From contig NZ_VTHK01000022.1 of assembly GCF_009765355.1 (NCBI RefSeq), positions 1-64,000 on the forward strand: a DNA stretch of 64,000 nucleotides, read 5' to 3'. How positions within the stretch are numbered: the stretch's first letter is position 1; each line of letters begins with the position of its first letter. This DNA is from Amycolatopsis anabasis. Lineage in GTDB: Bacteria > Actinomycetota > Actinomycetes > Mycobacteriales > Pseudonocardiaceae. The notes under the pieces are model-generated. The model worked only from the letters and a program-made list of their open reading frames with translations, ran no database searches and was not told the DNA's origin. Shown piece by piece: positions 17,407 to 24,976 of the stretch. Position numbers and translations under genes: made by a program.

Positions 17407-18552
17407 GTGTCCACCGACCCCGAACCGGAGCTGTCCTACGACTCGCTCCAGCAGCGGCTCGAACGCATCCTGCTCGGCGGCCGGCGCAAGTACACCCGCC
17501 TCGACGTGGCGGCGAAGTCCGGCGTCCCCGAGGAGCGGTCGCGGCGCATCTGGCGGGCGCTCGGCTTCGCCGGGGTCTCCGACGACGAGGTCGTCTTCAC
17601 CGACGCCGATATCGAGGCGATCCGGATCGCCGACCAGCTCGTGCGGTCCGGGGTGGTCCCGGCGGACCTCGAGCTGTCGGTGACGCGGGTGCTCGGCCAG
17701 CACCTGTCCCGGCTGGCCGAATGGCAGGTCCACATGCTGTGGAACCTGATCACCGAGAACGCGGTCGACGGGCAGAACGAGCGGCAGATCGCCCGCCTGG
17801 TCGAGGCGGTCCTGCCCGAACTGGAGCAGGTGCAGAACTTCGTCTGGCGGCGGCACCTCGCCGCGTATGCCGGGCGGGCGCTGGCGGCCCCGGACGAGGA
17901 CCTGGAGACGCGCGCCCAGTGCGTGGGCTTCGTCGACATGGTCGGCTACACGCGGATGACCAGGCGGATCGACGAGGCCGAGCTGAGCGAGGTGCTCGAC
18001 CGGTTCGAGGCGGTCGTCACCGAGGTGATCGCCGAGCGGCGGGGCCGGGTGGTCAAGATGATCGGGGACGAGGTGCTGTTCGTCGCCGACACCGCGGTCG
18101 ACGCGGCCGAGATCGCGCTGACGCTGACCGAACGGACCGACGCCGACAAGGATCTGCCCGCGGTGCGGGGCGGGCTGGCGGCCGGGCGGGTGCTGAACCG
18201 GTTCGGCGACGTCTACGGATCGGTGGTGAACCTGGCCAGCCGGCTGACCTCGGTGGCGCGGCCGGGCACGATCCTGGTCGACCGGGAACTCGCGACCGAA
18301 CTCGACGGCGAGCCGGGCTACGAACTGCGGGTGCGCCGGCCGATCGCGGTGCGCGGCTACAGCCGGCTCCGCCCGGCCGCGTTGCGGCGCGCCCGGGAGC
18401 AACCGGGCGGGTTGTTCGCCAGCTCCCAACAACTCGCCGCCGAAATGCTGGGCCTCACCCCGCCGTCCACCGAAGATCCGGAAACCGAATCGTCCGAGGA
18501 CACCGAGCCCGACTCGACGACACCCCCTCGGCGTAGGCGTCGTCGCCGCTAG
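17407..18552 (+). CDS. class III adenylyl cyclase (Rv1264-like)
   Basis: A 381-residue cytosolic cyclase. The N-terminal 165 residues are a helical regulatory domain of the type found in M. tuberculosis Rv1264, where it inhibits or senses pH. The catalytic domain (about 170-330) holds metal-binding D177 (FVDMVGYT) and D221 (KMIGDEVLF). Substrate-specifying K217 and D268 (FGDVYG) and transition-state N275 and R279 (VNLASRL) are also present. All six canonical residues are there, so it should be active and make cAMP. A basic Arg-rich tail ends the protein. GTG start, 3 bp after the UspA gene. Confidence 0.92.
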   Translation: MSTDPEPELSYDSLQQRLERILLGGRRKYTRLDVAAKSGVPEERSRRIWRALGFAGVSDDEVVFTDADIEAIRIADQLVRSGVVPADLELSVTRVLGQHLSRLAEWQVHMLWNLITENAVDGQNERQIARLVEAVLPELEQVQNFVWRRHLAAYAGRALAAPDEDLETRAQCVGFVDMVGYTRMTRRIDEAELSEVLDRFEAVVTEVIAERRGRVVKMIGDEVLFVADTAVDAAEIALTLTERTDADKDLPAVRGGLAAGRVLNRFGDVYGSVVNLASRLTSVARPGTILVDRELATELDGEPGYELRVRRPIAVRGYSRLRPAALRRAREQPGGLFASSQQLAAEMLGLTPPSTEDPETESSEDTEPDSTTPPRRRRRRR

Positions 18553-18718
18553 TGCGAAACTGGGCCTCTCGGCAACTGTCCGGAGTCGCAAATGGGTGGG
18601 TACTTTCCCCCGAATTCCTTATTTCCCGCAAGCTGACACGCGCGTAAAGTGACAACCCGCACTCAATCCAGCACGCTCAGTATTCGATCTTCGCGCGTGA
18701 TCCAGGGAGGTGGCCCTT

Positions 18719-19723
18719 GTGTCGGCGGGCGCCAGGGGGCACCGCGGTAACCTTCTCCAGGAGCTCTTCTGGACCAGAACCGGTTTGCTTCTGCTCGTGC
18801 TGGTCGTGATTTCCGGGTCGTCCCTGCTGATCGCCAGTTCGATGGACGCGGGCACCGGCAAGAATCTCGTCACCGCACTGGGCACCGGGACACTCATTTC
18901 CGCGATCGTCACCTTCGGCCAGACGCTGATCACGGCCACCGCCTCGCAGCGCGCGCTCGTCGCCCCGGTGATCGAGGAGAGCAGGCGCGCGCTGGAGGAC
19001 CTCAGCGCCGAATACCGCTCGCTGAACAAGGAGTTCTTCCCGACCCACGTCTTCGAAGCCACGACCGAGCCGAATCCCGCGTTCAACCGCCTGATGATGC
19101 GGGATCTGCGGGCGAGCCGGCAGTTCTTCTTCCGCGGCTTCTCCGCCCGGCACGCCGCCGCGCGGCTGCTGCTCTCCCACGCCGAATGGGAACTGCGCAC
19201 GGTCATCGCCGATCCCAAGGACAGCACCACGATCAGCGGGCGCGCCCGGTACCTCCTGCGGCAGGAAGACGCCGGAGCGGACCACGACACGATCCTGGAG
19301 CGCCTGCACAGCGAGATCTCGATCGGTCTCGTCGGCCTCTTCCTGGCCCGCAGCCGGTGCAACCGGGTCGACATCAGCGTGGTCGCCGACCCGCCGCTGG
19401 ACCGGCTGGAAATGTTCGACGAAAGCGTCTGGATCCACCTGTTCAGCGACGTCGGCGGCTCGAACACCCTCTTCCCCCGAACGCTGCGCTTCTCCGAGGG
19501 CTCGTTCATCTACAACATGGAACGCGCCGATTTCCTCCGGGTGTGCCGCGCGCGCACCGCACGGCATTTCCAGATCACCCCGGACACCACCACGAACGAG
19601 TTCATCGCCCTGTTCCACAAGATCACGGGGACCATGTTGACCGTGCAGCGGTACCAGGAACTGGAAGGGAAGTTCCACGCCTTCCGCCGGGAGTTCTCGG
19701 ACGCTGCCGAACTGGAGAGTTGA
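18719..19723 (+). CDS. two-helix membrane protein with cytosolic domain, unknown function
   Basis: A 334-residue protein. Two hydrophobic segments near the N-terminus (TGLLLLVLVVISGSSLLIAS and TALGTGTLISAIVTFGQTLI) are followed by a coiled region and a cytosolic alpha/beta domain of about 230 residues (SRQFFFRGFSARHAAARLLL, RCNRVDISVV, ESVWIHLFSDVG). No family was recognised with confidence. GTG 18719 is preferred because AGGGAGG lies 8 nt upstream. It is closely followed by a cupin-like gene (5 bp) and then an HD-hydrolase gene, so it may be the membrane component of a small three-gene system. Confidence 0.7.
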   Translation: MSAGARGHRGNLLQELFWTRTGLLLLVLVVISGSSLLIASSMDAGTGKNLVTALGTGTLISAIVTFGQTLITATASQRALVAPVIEESRRALEDLSAEYRSLNKEFFPTHVFEATTEPNPAFNRLMMRDLRASRQFFFRGFSARHAAARLLLSHAEWELRTVIADPKDSTTISGRARYLLRQEDAGADHDTILERLHSEISIGLVGLFLARSRCNRVDISVVADPPLDRLEMFDESVWIHLFSDVGGSNTLFPRTLRFSEGSFIYNMERADFLRVCRARTARHFQITPDTTTNEFIALFHKITGTMLTVQRYQELEGKFHAFRREFSDAAELES

Positions 19724-19728
19724 TATTC

Positions 19729-20370
19729 GTGCTCATCACGCACACCTCCGCGCTCGACGACCTCGCCGAGGAGATCAGGAAAGCCGAGTACCCCCTCGCC
19801 GATCACTGGTATTCGGTGCACGAAACCTTCCGGCGCTGGGCGAGACGGCCCGGGCTGCGCGCCCGGCTGCGTGATCATCTGCGTGGCCTGTCCCCCGAGC
19901 ACGAGGCCGAGGTGATCGGCCGGTCTCGGGAGACGACCACGCATTTCGCCTGGTGCCTGCTGGACCGGGAGGACGACGAGTTCTCCTTCTGGCTGCACGA
20001 GTACAAGCCGCAGCGGGATTGGCGGCAGGGTTACGCCGATTCCATTCACAACCACCGGTATCACTTCTGCACGACCATGCTGCACGGCAGCTACCGGCAG
20101 GAGCGGTACAACGCGACGGTGGACCCGGACAACGGATTGATCACCTCGGTCGACCTGCGCCGGGAGACGGTCTGCCACACCGGGCATTCGGGGGTGCTGC
20201 TGGCCAGCGAGTTCCACCGGATCCCGAGCGCCACCGACAACACGATGACGTTCCTGGTGAAGTCGCGACCGGTGAACAGGTGGAGCATCTCCTTCGATCC
20301 GTCGACACGGACCAGTCACCGTCACGTCCCGGTGGAGACACGATTGGGGGAACTGACCGAGCGAATTTAG
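19729..20370 (+). CDS. cupin-like metalloprotein, unknown substrate
   Basis: A 213-residue cytosolic protein. The central motif SIHNHRYHFCTTMLHGSY and a later FHRIP supply several His in the pattern of a cupin or cysteine-dioxygenase-like iron site. The flanking strands (FSFWLHEYKPQ, TMTFLVKSRPVNRWSISF) support a small beta-barrel. GTG 19729 starts 5 bp after the membrane-protein gene with GGAGAG upstream. It is probably an operon partner of that gene. Catalytic activity is inference from the His pattern only. Confidence 0.6.
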   Translation: MLITHTSALDDLAEEIRKAEYPLADHWYSVHETFRRWARRPGLRARLRDHLRGLSPEHEAEVIGRSRETTTHFAWCLLDREDDEFSFWLHEYKPQRDWRQGYADSIHNHRYHFCTTMLHGSYRQERYNATVDPDNGLITSVDLRRETVCHTGHSGVLLASEFHRIPSATDNTMTFLVKSRPVNRWSISFDPSTRTSHRHVPVETRLGELTERI

Positions 20371-20451
20371 CGCTTTCGGACCAACGAGCCGGCTACCGCC
20401 GTTTACGATCCTTCCACCCGCCTGTTCACCCGGTCGGGATGGGAGAGATCG

Positions 20452-21162
20452 ATGCATGTCCAGCAGAACCCCGCCGCCGAAGGTCAACTCGTAACGCCCG
20501 AGTTCGCGACGGTGGCCAAATCGGCGATGGCGGCCATCGAGGCCCGGGTGCACGCGCTGTGCCTGCACTACGCCGACCGGCTGCCGTTCCACGGCTGGCA
20601 CCACGTCAGTTTCGTGCGCGCCAAGGCGGTCGGATTCGCCCGGGCCAACGGCGCGAACGCCTCGGTCGTCGAGGCCGCCGCCCTGGTGCACGACGTCAAC
20701 TACCTGGTCCGGCGCAACTCGGCCGCCTCCGCCGGGCGTGGCCTGCGGATGGATCTCCTGGCCGAGGCCGGGGTGCCGGGCCAGGTCGCGCGCTGGATCG
20801 ACGAGATCGTCGACGAGGCCGAAATGCGCACCCGGCACCGGCACATCTCGATCGAGGCGCAAGCGCTCAGCGACGCGGACACGTTGTTCAAGGCGCTGCC
20901 GATCACCCCGGTGATGCTCGCGCACCGGTACCTCGAGGAAAACGGCGTGAGCCTGCGCGAACTGGCCGACAAGATAGTCGGCGAGCAGCGCGGTATTCAC
21001 GATGACGGCTACTACTTCTACAACCGGTCCGCGGCGGACAGGTACGGGCACTGGGCGCGGGCGAATCTGGAACTGTGGAAGTGCATTCAGGAGTCGGTGG
21101 ACGACGCGGAAGTGACCGAACTCCTCGACGCCGTCAATGCGGTGGACGCGGCGGCGTCCTGA
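20452..21162 (+). CDS. HD-domain metal-dependent phosphohydrolase
   Basis: A 236-residue protein with the HD-superfamily signature: His of FHGWHHV, the HD doublet of ALVHDVNY, and the distal Asp of ALSDADTLF. Such enzymes hydrolyse phosphate esters of nucleotides or sugars; the substrate cannot be told. GGGAGAGATCG precedes ATG 20452. It follows the cupin-like gene by 81 bp on the same strand and may be cotranscribed with it and the membrane protein. Confidence 0.75.
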   Translation: MHVQQNPAAEGQLVTPEFATVAKSAMAAIEARVHALCLHYADRLPFHGWHHVSFVRAKAVGFARANGANASVVEAAALVHDVNYLVRRNSAASAGRGLRMDLLAEAGVPGQVARWIDEIVDEAEMRTRHRHISIEAQALSDADTLFKALPITPVMLAHRYLEENGVSLRELADKIVGEQRGIHDDGYYFYNRSAADRYGHWARANLELWKCIQESVDDAEVTELLDAVNAVDAAAS

Positions 21163-21325
21163 GGGCGGAAGATAACGTTCCCGCAATACCGCCGGGTAGG
21201 CGCGTAACGGGCCGATGCGGACCGGCGACGTGTAGTCGTGCGGCTTCCTGCCGCTCCCCGGTAATGCGCCGGGCTGGGGGTGGCAGACCGCGCCGCCACA
21301 GAGAATTCCGCCAAGAAAGGCAGTC

Positions 21326-21946
21326 ATGAGCACCGTTCCGCAGTACCCGCCGGCACCGCAGCCGGTTCCCCAGCCGAAGAACGGCCTCGGCACCGCCGGG
21401 TTCGTACTCGGCCTGGTCGGTCTGCTGTTCTCGTTCATTCCGGTGATCGGTTTGATCGCCTGGCCGCTCGTTATTCTCGGCCTGATTTTCTCGATCATCG
21501 GACTGCTGCGCGCCAACAAGGGCGAGGCGACCAACAAGGGCCTGTCCATCGCCGGGATCGCGGTCTCGGCGATCGGCCTGGTGGTGTGCGTTCTGTGGGT
21601 AGCGGTGTTCGGCAAGGTCGCCAGCGAGGTCTCCGACAACCGGCTCCAGTTCGGAAAGGACGTCGCTGGTGGACACTCGGTCGAGTTCGTGATCACCGGA
21701 AACCAGCCGGTGAACGTGACCTACGGCGACATTATCGACACCAAGCAGGAAATCGTCCAGCCGGGCGCCGAATGGCGGCAGAAGGCCGGTTACCAGGGCG
21801 GCCCGCATCTGTTCAGCCTGACCGCGACGACGACCCAGGCGACCGGGGACAGCAAGGTCAGCTGCTCGATCCTGGTCGACGGCAAGAAGGTCGCCGAACA
21901 GCAGGACTCGCTCGGCGCGGCGATGTGCACCGCCACCGTGAACTGA
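21326..21946 (+). CDS. DUF4190 membrane protein with MmpS-like external domain
   Basis: A 206-residue protein. A Pro-rich cytosolic tail precedes two hydrophobic hairpin helices (residues about 20-60 and 72-95, typical DUF4190). An external domain of about 100 residues (VEFVITGNQPVNVTYGDI, later SCSILVDGKKVAEQ with two Cys) resembles the MmpS periplasmic beta-sandwich. It probably sits in the plasma membrane with the C-terminus outside. No transporter partner is nearby. AAGAAAGGCAGTC precedes the ATG, and a strong terminator follows. Confidence 0.75.
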   Translation: MSTVPQYPPAPQPVPQPKNGLGTAGFVLGLVGLLFSFIPVIGLIAWPLVILGLIFSIIGLLRANKGEATNKGLSIAGIAVSAIGLVVCVLWVAVFGKVASEVSDNRLQFGKDVAGGHSVEFVITGNQPVNVTYGDIIDTKQEIVQPGAEWRQKAGYQGGPHLFSLTATTTQATGDSKVSCSILVDGKKVAEQQDSLGAAMCTATVN

Positions 21947-21959
21947 ATCCGTTTCACAA

Positions 21960-21996
21960 AACTGCCCGCCCGCCGGACACCGGCGGGCGGGCAGTT
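21960..21996 (+). terminator. Rho-independent terminator
   Basis: A perfect 17-bp GC-rich stem (21960-21976 with 21980-21996) around a 3-nt ACA loop, followed by TCTCTT, 14 bp after the stop of the DUF4190 gene. Confidence 0.85.
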
Positions 21997-22166
21997 CTCT
22001 TCCAGCACGGGCAAGTTCGCATCGGATTGCGAACCATTCTCGCCGGTTGATGACCGGAGCGGTTCGCGCGAGTTATCGGAAACGAACCCGAACCGTATCC
22101 CCGTCGACCATTACCCAGCCCGCCTCCCCGTCCACGGTCACCGCGCAGGCCACCGGCGCCGGTGGC

Positions 22167-22250
22167 CGAACGTGTAACTCACTTACCCGAATGTGTAACT
22201 CGCGTGCCCGAGTGTGCGACTCGCGTGCCGGAACGTGGAATTCAGCTGGG
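22167..22250. repeat. 21-bp tandem repeat, four diverged units
   Basis: Four units of exactly 21 bp start at 22167, 22188, 22209 and 22230, with consensus CGAAYGTGTAACTCGCGTGCC. The outer units are the most diverged. The array begins in the gap after the DUF4190 terminator and its last unit overlaps the 3' end of proA by 9 bp. There are no spacers, so it is not CRISPR. Confidence 0.8.
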
Positions 22251-23489
22251 TGGGGTCGCGGGGAGGACGGCGTATTGGCGGACGTAGAGGTCGGTGTAGG
22301 TGACCGGGCCTCGCGGACCGGGGACCTTGTCCAGGTTGATCCCGGTCTCCGGTACGGCGAGCAGTTTGAAGCCGTCGAGCAGCCGGGTCGGGGCGTTCCA
22401 GAACACCCCGGTGCCGGTGTAGCCGTCGAAGAACGCTTCCGCCGCGGCGGCATCCTCGGTGGCGATCCCGGCGGCGAGGCCCGAGGTCTCCTCGTTCGCG
22501 ATGCGCACCGCCTCGGCGAGCCCCTCGACCTGGGCGACCGTGACCGTGGCCTCCCGATCGGAGTCCAGCGCCCACTCGTATCCGATCGGGTGGTCGTGCG
22601 GCGCGAGCGACGCCGTGACCCCGCGCTCGGCCAGCACCTCGCGCACCACCGGCCACACGGCGTCCTGCACCCCGGCGTGAATCAGGAGCAGGTTGAGCCG
22701 GTTGCACACGCCGAGCCGATCGAGGCTCGCGCCGACCAGCGAACGCACCTTCTCCACGTCGGCCGCGGCGTCGACGTAGAGCACCCCACCGCCGTCGGCA
22801 TGGGCGAGCGTGCGCACCCCGTGCGTGGCCGCCTCGGTCGCCAGCGAGCGCGTGCTCTCCCCGCTGCCGCGCAGGATCACCAGCGGCACCAGCTCCGGCA
22901 GGCGGACCAGCGCGGCCGCCGCCTCCCGTTCGGCGCGGGGAACCAGCTGGACCACGTCGGCGTCGATGCCCGCCTCGGCCAGCGCGGGCGCGATCACCTC
23001 GGCCAGCAGTCGCTGGGCGGATCCGAGCGCCGCCGATCCGGTGCGCAGCACCCCGGCGTTGCGCGACTTCACCAGCTGCGAAGCCACGTCCACCGTCACG
23101 TTCGGCCGCGCCTCGTAGTTGGCGCCGATCACCCCGACCGGCCGCCGCCGCTCCACCAGCCGCAGGCCGCCGTCCAATGTGGACACCGGAATGGACCGCT
23201 CCTGGTGCGGCGCGCCGGCGAGCAGGCTCAGCTGCTCGGCCATTCCGGTCAGCCGCTCCTCGGTGATGGTGAGCCGGTCCAGCAGCCCCGAGCTCATGCC
23301 CTCCTCGCGTGCCTTCGCGACGTCGGCGCGGTTGGCCTCCAGCACGACCTCCCGCGCCTCGACCAGCCGGCGCGCCATCGCGGTCAGCGCCGCGTCAATG
23401 GCCTCGTCGGTCGCGGCAGCCAGCGATGGGGCCGCCCGCTTCGCCGCACGCGCGCATTCCTCAACCGCCTTCGCCACCTGGTCGGTCAC
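22242..23489 (-). CDS. proA: glutamate-5-semialdehyde dehydrogenase
   Basis: A 415-residue aldehyde-dehydrogenase-fold enzyme that reduces gamma-glutamyl phosphate to glutamate 5-semialdehyde with NADPH in proline synthesis. Visible are the ProA signature GVIGANYEARPNVTVDV, the HADGGGVLYVD segment and the catalytic cysteine in LGVCNRLN. The C-terminus (TYTDLYVRQYAVLP) is less typical than in well-known ProA proteins, so some substrate drift is possible. GTG 23489 has GGAAGGA 6 nt upstream. The gene stands alone; proB is not in the window. Confidence 0.85.
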   Translation of the reverse strand: MTDQVAKAVEECARAAKRAAPSLAAATDEAIDAALTAMARRLVEAREVVLEANRADVAKAREEGMSSGLLDRLTITEERLTGMAEQLSLLAGAPHQERSIPVSTLDGGLRLVERRRPVGVIGANYEARPNVTVDVASQLVKSRNAGVLRTGSAALGSAQRLLAEVIAPALAEAGIDADVVQLVPRAEREAAAALVRLPELVPLVILRGSGESTRSLATEAATHGVRTLAHADGGGVLYVDAAADVEKVRSLVGASLDRLGVCNRLNLLLIHAGVQDAVWPVVREVLAERGVTASLAPHDHPIGYEWALDSDREATVTVAQVEGLAEAVRIANEETSGLAAGIATEDAAAAEAFFDGYTGTGVFWNAPTRLLDGFKLLAVPETGINLDKVPGPRGPVTYTDLYVRQYAVLPATPPS

Positions 23490-23543
23490 GGCTCGTCCTT
23501 CCACCCGGGGAACACCAGGTGACCAGTCTGCCGCACGCCTGGT

Positions 23544-24266
23544 TCACGGTTGCAGAGCGGGCTCGACCAGCAGCAGGCCGCCGACCAGCAGGCAGATGAC
23601 CGCGATCACCCCGATCAGGAACACCCACAGGCCGCCGGGCAGCCCGGTGAGCCGGGCCAACTGGTCGGCGTCCGAATCCCGCGCCGCGCCCCGCCGCCGT
23701 TTCGCCTGCAGCTCGAACACCGGGCGCACCCCGCCGAGCAGGAAGAACCACGTGATCAGGTACACCAGCCAGAACTGCAGCCCGGGACCGGCGACCAGCC
23801 CCACCACGGCCAGCATCGCCGCGGTGACCAGCACGGAGAACACGCCGTACGCGTTGCGCACCATGATCAGCACCCCGAGCAGGAGCAGGGCCGCGAGCAC
23901 CAGCAGCACGCTGGTCAGCTTCGCCGACACCAGACCCGCGAAGCACAGTCCGAGCAGCGCCGGAGCGGTGTAGCCGGCCAGCGCGGTCAGCACCATGCCC
24001 GGACCGGACGGCCTGCCCTTGGACAGCGTCACCCCGGAGGTGTCCGAGTGCAGCCGGATGCCCTGCAGGCGCCGCCCGGCCAGCAACGCGACCAGCGCGT
24101 GCCCCGCCTCGTGCACGATGGTGATCACGTTGCGCGCCAGCCGCCACGGCGATCCGGACAGCACCAGCAGCAACGCGATGCCCCCGGTCACCAGCGGCAC
24201 CGGCCCGGCGGGGTCCGGTTGCGCGCTGAACAGTCCCGACAGTCCGTCAGTGTCCGGCGTATCCAC
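23544..24266 (-). CDS. M50-family membrane metallopeptidase
   Basis: A 240-residue polytopic membrane protein with about six hydrophobic helices. The zinc motif H52-E-A-G-H56 sits in the second helix (IVHEAGHALVALLAG). Site-2-type M50 proteases cut inside the membrane, often releasing transcription factors. No PDZ domain is seen and the protein is short, so it may be a housekeeping relative. It lies 54 bp upstream of proA on the same strand. The second-half Asp motif is not obvious. Confidence 0.8.
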   Translation of the reverse strand: MDTPDTDGLSGLFSAQPDPAGPVPLVTGGIALLLVLSGSPWRLARNVITIVHEAGHALVALLAGRRLQGIRLHSDTSGVTLSKGRPSGPGMVLTALAGYTAPALLGLCFAGLVSAKLTSVLLVLAALLLLGVLIMVRNAYGVFSVLVTAAMLAVVGLVAGPGLQFWLVYLITWFFLLGGVRPVFELQAKRRRGAARDSDADQLARLTGLPGGLWVFLIGVIAVICLLVGGLLLVEPALQP

Positions 24267-24295
24267 GCCGCCACTTCACCACATCGGGCGTCTAC

Positions 24296-24653
24296 TCACT
24301 GTTGGCCTCCCCAGATCGCACCTCCTTCCCTCTTCGGCCGCCCGCCGATCTCCCCGGTGCGGCGATCACGATCACTGCGCGGCAACAACGCGGCCCAGCT
24401 CCGGAACGGGAAGACATCGGGGTGGCCCGCACCCCGCACGAGGAACAGTCGCGCGGAGGACGGCCCGATGCCCGGCAACCGGCGCAGCCGCTCGAGCGCC
24501 TCCTCGGCGGCGAGCGCCCGCCGGGAACGCCAGGCGCGGCACTCCGGGCTCCGCGGCCGCGTCCGGACGCGCGGTGGGCGTGAACCCCTCCAGGAAGCGG
24601 GTGGAGGCGGCGAGGTCGAACGGCCCCTGCGGGCGGATCGTCGTGGTGTGCAT
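24296..24653 (-). pseudogene. remnant of a DNA-3-methyladenine glycosylase (AlkA/HhH-GPD)
   Basis: The minus strand encodes an AlkA-like N-terminus (MHTTTIRPQGPFDLAASTRF). In another frame comes the helix-hairpin-helix core LERLRRLPGIGPSSARLFLV followed by RGAGHPDVFP. The middle of the enzyme (well over 100 residues) is missing and the C-terminus after DVFP does not match. Only about 120 codons remain of a gene normally about twice that size. It is a clear internal-deletion and frameshift pseudogene; base-excision repair by this copy is lost. Confidence 0.7.
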
Positions 24654-24745
24654 CGGGTACTCCCTCCTCGGGTGGCTCGTTGTGACGACCGTAACGGCGG
24701 GCACCGACAATTTCGGGTGCGCGGTAAATCGGTTGCGGCCCGTGT

Positions 24746-24751
24746 TAGCTT
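24746..24751 (+). promoter_or_regulatory. -10 element upstream of the Erm leader peptide
   Basis: TAGCTT matches TAnnnT and ends 6 nt before the ATG of the leader peptide, implying a transcript that starts at or next to that codon. No good -35 was found. Confidence 0.45.
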
Positions 24752-24757
24752 GCGATC

Positions 24758-24820
24758 ATGAGCGGCACTTTGTGCAGGTCCTGCGTGGCGTACTTCCGGC
24801 CTCGGCCGCGGCACGCCTGA
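24758..24820 (+). CDS. putative leader peptide of the Erm methylase gene
   Basis: A 20-codon frame, MSGTLCRSCVAYFRPRPRHA, preceded by a leaderless-type -10 box and followed by a region full of hairpins before the methylase gene. It contains Arg-Pro-Arg-Pro-Arg, matching the Arg/Lys-x-Arg/Lys pattern at which macrolide-bound ribosomes are known to stall in ErmDL-type leaders. Stalling here could open the downstream structure. Expression is not proven. Confidence 0.5.
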   Translation: MSGTLCRSCVAYFRPRPRHA

Positions 24821-24970
24821 ACGCAGCGGCGCTGCCCTGATTTCTTCGCACGCTGACGCCTGAGCGTCGGCGTACTTCTCCGGCTCCGGCCGTTCTCCGC
24901 AGCTCGCTGCGTCATGAACCAGTTCCGGCGTGCCTTCTCGCGCACGCTCCGCCACCTCATGACGTGGAGC
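24788..24970 (+). promoter_or_regulatory. candidate translational/transcriptional attenuator of the Erm gene
   Basis: ACGCAGCG right after the leader stop (24821-24828) is the exact complement of CGCTGCGT at 24905-24912. GCTGACGC/GCGTCGGC (24852-24859 with 24864-24871, CTGA loop) forms a second hairpin. A 21-23 bp segment of the leader (24788-24808) recurs imperfectly at 24870-24892, allowing alternative pairings. The methylase Shine-Dalgarno GGAG (24966-24969) can pair with GCTCC just upstream. The arrangement is typical of erm attenuators. Confidence 0.5.
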
Positions 24971-24976
24971 CGCATC

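Noticed and set aside
19510..21696. A 728-residue minus-strand frame spanning three plus-strand genes
   Set aside because: It has no conserved motif and overlaps genes with HD and cupin-like signatures and good ribosome sites.
22167..22250. Possible CRISPR array
   Set aside because: The 21-bp units are contiguous with no spacers.
24914..24976. Longer N-terminus of the Erm methylase starting at 24914
   Set aside because: No ribosome site precedes it, the codons lie within the proposed attenuator, and family homology starts after 24977.
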